Of a stretch of DNA of 64,000 nt, positions 62,496-64,000 are shown in pieces. Position 1 is the stretch's first letter. The number at the start of each line of letters is the position of its first letter. Location of the stretch: assembly GCF_020089865.1 (NCBI RefSeq), contig NZ_JAIRBM010000004.1, positions 186,001-250,000 on the forward strand, read 5' to 3'. Made by a program: the position numbers and the translations under genes. The notes under the pieces are model-generated. The model searched no databases and was not told the DNA's origin. It saw only the letters and a list, made by a program, of their open reading frames with translations. The stretch is from Microvirga puerhi. GTDB taxonomy: Bacteria; Pseudomonadota; Alphaproteobacteria; Rhizobiales; Beijerinckiaceae.

Positions 62496-63329
62496 TCAGA
62501 ACGTGAGCTGACGGGCAAGCAACGTGGCGCTCGCCGGGCACAGACTGACCAACTGCCGCGTCGCCAGAATCGATGCCGGTGCGTCGCTCCGACTGATAGG
62601 CTTGAATCCTTGTGCCTCGAAGAAGGAGGTTGCATCCGTCGTTAGAACATAGGCCGTTTCGGCACCGCTTTCATGCGCGCGCCTTGACAGCAGGAGGACG
62701 AGATTGCGACCGATGCCTCGTCCTCGTGCTTCCGGAGCCACCACGATGGATCGCAACAGAGCATCAGGGCCATATCGTTCGAACCCGCCAAATCCGACAG
62801 GTGATCCGCTTAGAGTCGTGTAACGGAAGAACGACTTGGCCGGTTCATCCAGATCGTCCGTGGGCAGTCCCTCTGCCTGAAGCGCTTCAATGAATTCCGC
62901 AGATGCGCCAATCGGCTTATCTATGAGGAATGGCGATCCCTCTTCCTTGTCGAAGTCCTCGTGGGGCGATGTCGCCAGAAGATCCAGGACCACATCGGAG
63001 GGACGACAGAGCTTTGCCCCCTTGGGTGTGATCACGATGGGACGATTGATGAGAATCGGATGGGCAACCATCGCATCGAGCAACTGGTCGTTTGTGAGCG
63101 ACGGATCGTCCAGACCGAGTTCAAAATAGGGTGTCCCCTTCTGTCGGATGATCGCCCGAACCGGCACGCCCATTTGCTCGATAAGTTGACGCAGGACCTC
63201 CCGTGTCGGCGGCGTTTTCAAATACTCGACGATCCGTGGTTCAATGCCGCTCTTGCGAAGCATGGCCAGCGTGTTGCGGGACGTGCCGCATGTGGGATTA
63301 TGGTAGATCGTGATGTCGCTGTCAGACAT
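62496..63329 (-). CDS. Arsenate reductase-ArsN2 acetyltransferase fusion
   Basis: 277 residues joining two domains. Residues ~1-118 are glutaredoxin-type ArsC: Cys14 in NPTCGTSRNTL, RQKGTPYFELGL, and RPIVITPKGAKLCRP containing the arginines needed for arsenate binding. After a linker (GSPFLIDKPIGAS) residues ~140-277 are a GNAT acetyltransferase resembling ArsN2, with the acetyl-CoA loop ARGRGIGRN at ~201-209. ArsN1 acetylates the arsenical antibiotic arsinothricin, but ArsN2 has no confirmed substrate. Start ATG overlaps the arsR stop by 8 nt. Confidence 0.92.
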   Translation of the reverse strand: MSDSDITIYHNPTCGTSRNTLAMLRKSGIEPRIVEYLKTPPTREVLRQLIEQMGVPVRAIIRQKGTPYFELGLDDPSLTNDQLLDAMVAHPILINRPIVITPKGAKLCRPSDVVLDLLATSPHEDFDKEEGSPFLIDKPIGASAEFIEALQAEGLPTDDLDEPAKSFFRYTTLSGSPVGFGGFERYGPDALLRSIVVAPEARGRGIGRNLVLLLSRRAHESGAETAYVLTTDATSFFEAQGFKPISRSDAPASILATRQLVSLCPASATLLARQLTF

Positions 63330-63678
63330 GGCAGCTCTCCTGAACGGAGCAGCATGGCGTCAACGCGTCGATAAGAGGTCGGCACAGATCCGGATGCCCG
63401 GCACAGCAATCCTTGAGCAGGAAGGTTATCGTCTCTCGTAGGCAATCAAGATCTGCACGATAGATGATGGAGCGTCCCTCTCGCTTGGACACGACCAATC
63501 CGGCCCGAGACAGGATCCCGAGATGCGCCGACATCGTATTGTGGGGAACGGCAAGTTGCCGCGCGATGTCGCCGGCCTGCAGGCCTTTCGGTTCATGCCG
63601 AACCAGCAGGCGAAAGACGTCGAGCCGCGTCGACTGAGCCAATGCGGAAAGGGTTAGGATCGTGCGCTCGTTTTCCAT
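63322..63678 (-). CDS. arsR: ArsR family repressor
   Basis: 118 residues from the ATG at 63678. The winged helix is GLQAGDIARQLAVPHNTMSAHLGILSRAGLV; the metalloid site is not the classic ELCVCDL of helix 3. Instead cysteines cluster at the C-terminus: Cys91-Cys92 and Cys99 (DCCAGHPDLC), plus Cys109-Cys110, resembling the Acidithiobacillus ArsR type, in which As(III) binds a C-terminal Cys trio. Controls the arsR-arsC/N2-acr3 operon. The start is supported by promoter position. Confidence 0.94.
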   Translation of the reverse strand: MENERTILTLSALAQSTRLDVFRLLVRHEPKGLQAGDIARQLAVPHNTMSAHLGILSRAGLVVSKREGRSIIYRADLDCLRETITFLLKDCCAGHPDLCRPLIDALTPCCSVQESCHV

Positions 63679-63685
63679 ATGTCCA

Positions 63686-63714
63686 GATATATAGAAATAT
63701 AGGCATTTCGTCAA
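63686..63714 (-). promoter_or_regulatory. ars operon promoter/operator
   Basis: Read on the minus strand: TTGACG (63714-63709), a 17-bp spacer and TATATC (63691-63686). The spacer and -10 are AT-rich, holding two CTATAT units (CTATATTTCTATAT), the likely ArsR site. The -10 ends 7 nt before the ATG at 63678, so the mRNA would start at or within a base or two of the start codon. Confidence 0.65.
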
Positions 63715-63876
63715 CCGGTTCTACAAAATCCACGCTTGAAGCGTGTTCCTTCCTCGCCTCTCAACGGCGCTGCATCGAAAAGCGAGATCGTTGTTCCCCC
63801 GGATGTTCCTAGGCGCGCCCGCGAGGCGTTGCTGGATCACGGATAGGAGGAAGACCGCGCTATCGTCCCCCATTCT

Positions 63877-63967
63877 CGTCATGGCCGGGCCTGTCCCGGC
63901 CATCCACGTCTTGAGTAAACAAAGCGCTGCAAAGGCGTGGATCCCCGGCACGAGGCCGGGGATGACG
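63877..63967. repeat. Second-type palindromic repeat
   Basis: CGTCAT (63877-63882) and ATGACG (63962-63967) bracket two sub-hairpins (GGCCGGGcctgtCCCGGCC and CCCCGGcacgaggCCGGGG) and an inner CCACG/CGTGG pair. It differs from the 150-bp family in sequence (GTCATGGCCGGG rather than GTCATTCCGGGG) but has the same nested design. Nothing further is recognised from 63715 to 63876 or after 63967. Confidence 0.7.
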
Positions 63968-64000
63968 GTGGAGGGAGAAACGCGGCATGCGGCAGCCGCG

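Overview
The window reads as a chromosomal segment of a GC-rich alphaproteobacterium of the order Hyphomicrobiales, most likely a Methylobacteriaceae or Microvirga-like organism. This rests on gene order and family content: the Kdo/lipid A block with DUF4170 and DUF2093 proteins, the ileS-lspA-DUF3035-M16 peptidase block, rsmE near gshA, RTX proteins, and Hyphomicrobiales-style palindromic intergenic repeats. It is inferred from reading translated sequence; no database search was run. Genes are densely packed on both strands. I saw no rRNA, tRNA, CRISPR array, complete insertion sequence or prophage.

Layout. 1-832 is the 3' end of an RTX calcium-binding protein. 0.9-5.5 kb holds a slipin/NfeD membrane-proteolysis pair, a small secreted protein, a guanidine-II riboswitch with its guanidinium exporter, and a YihY family membrane protein. 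5.5-11.6 kb carries glutathione synthesis (gshA), a second GCS2-type ligase, rsmE and ubiA. 11.6-16.4 kb is more accessory: an MFS drug exporter, SRPBCC and SnoaL-like proteins, a Tat-exported protein of unknown function and a Nudix hydrolase. 16.4-22.5 kb is an envelope block (bisphosphate nucleotidase, DUF4170, acyltransferase, waaA, lpxK, DUF2093) followed by xseA. 22.7-24.8 kb is a second RTX protein whose last ~130 residues almost duplicate those of the first.

24.9-34.4 kb contains purD, a hydrolase carrying every residue of the fluoroacetate dehalogenase active site, tadA, an RluB pseudouridine synthase with very long arginine-rich tails, rsmD, an alcohol dehydrogenase, an aldo-keto reductase, a secreted unknown and an OsmC protein. 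34.4-45.1 kb is a minus-strand housekeeping run: mutL, pgi, two M16 peptidases, DUF3035, lspA, ileS. 45.4-52.8 kb has msrB, a DUF3095 cyclase-like protein, ribF, a HAD hydrolase, a degenerate EAL protein, a metal-binding chaperone and an omega-aminotransferase. 53-60 kb has a lipoprotein, a DMT exporter divergent from its probable MocR-type regulator, two DUF1254 proteins and a membrane adenylate cyclase. 60.1-61.2 kb holds a GIY-YIG nuclease gene sitting between two copies of a ~150-bp palindromic repeat. 61.4-63.7 kb is an arsenic operon: arsR, an arsC-arsN2 fusion and acr3.

The best candidate for something under-described is the ~150-bp nested palindrome family (six full copies and one half copy), with one pair tightly bracketing the GIY-YIG gene. 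That arrangement resembles the REP/RAYT systems but uses a different nuclease fold. Other leads are the ArsC-ArsN2 fusion behind a nearly leaderless promoter, the predicted defluorinating dehalogenase, an orphan TetR-like operator at 7.83 kb, and the charged tails of RluB.
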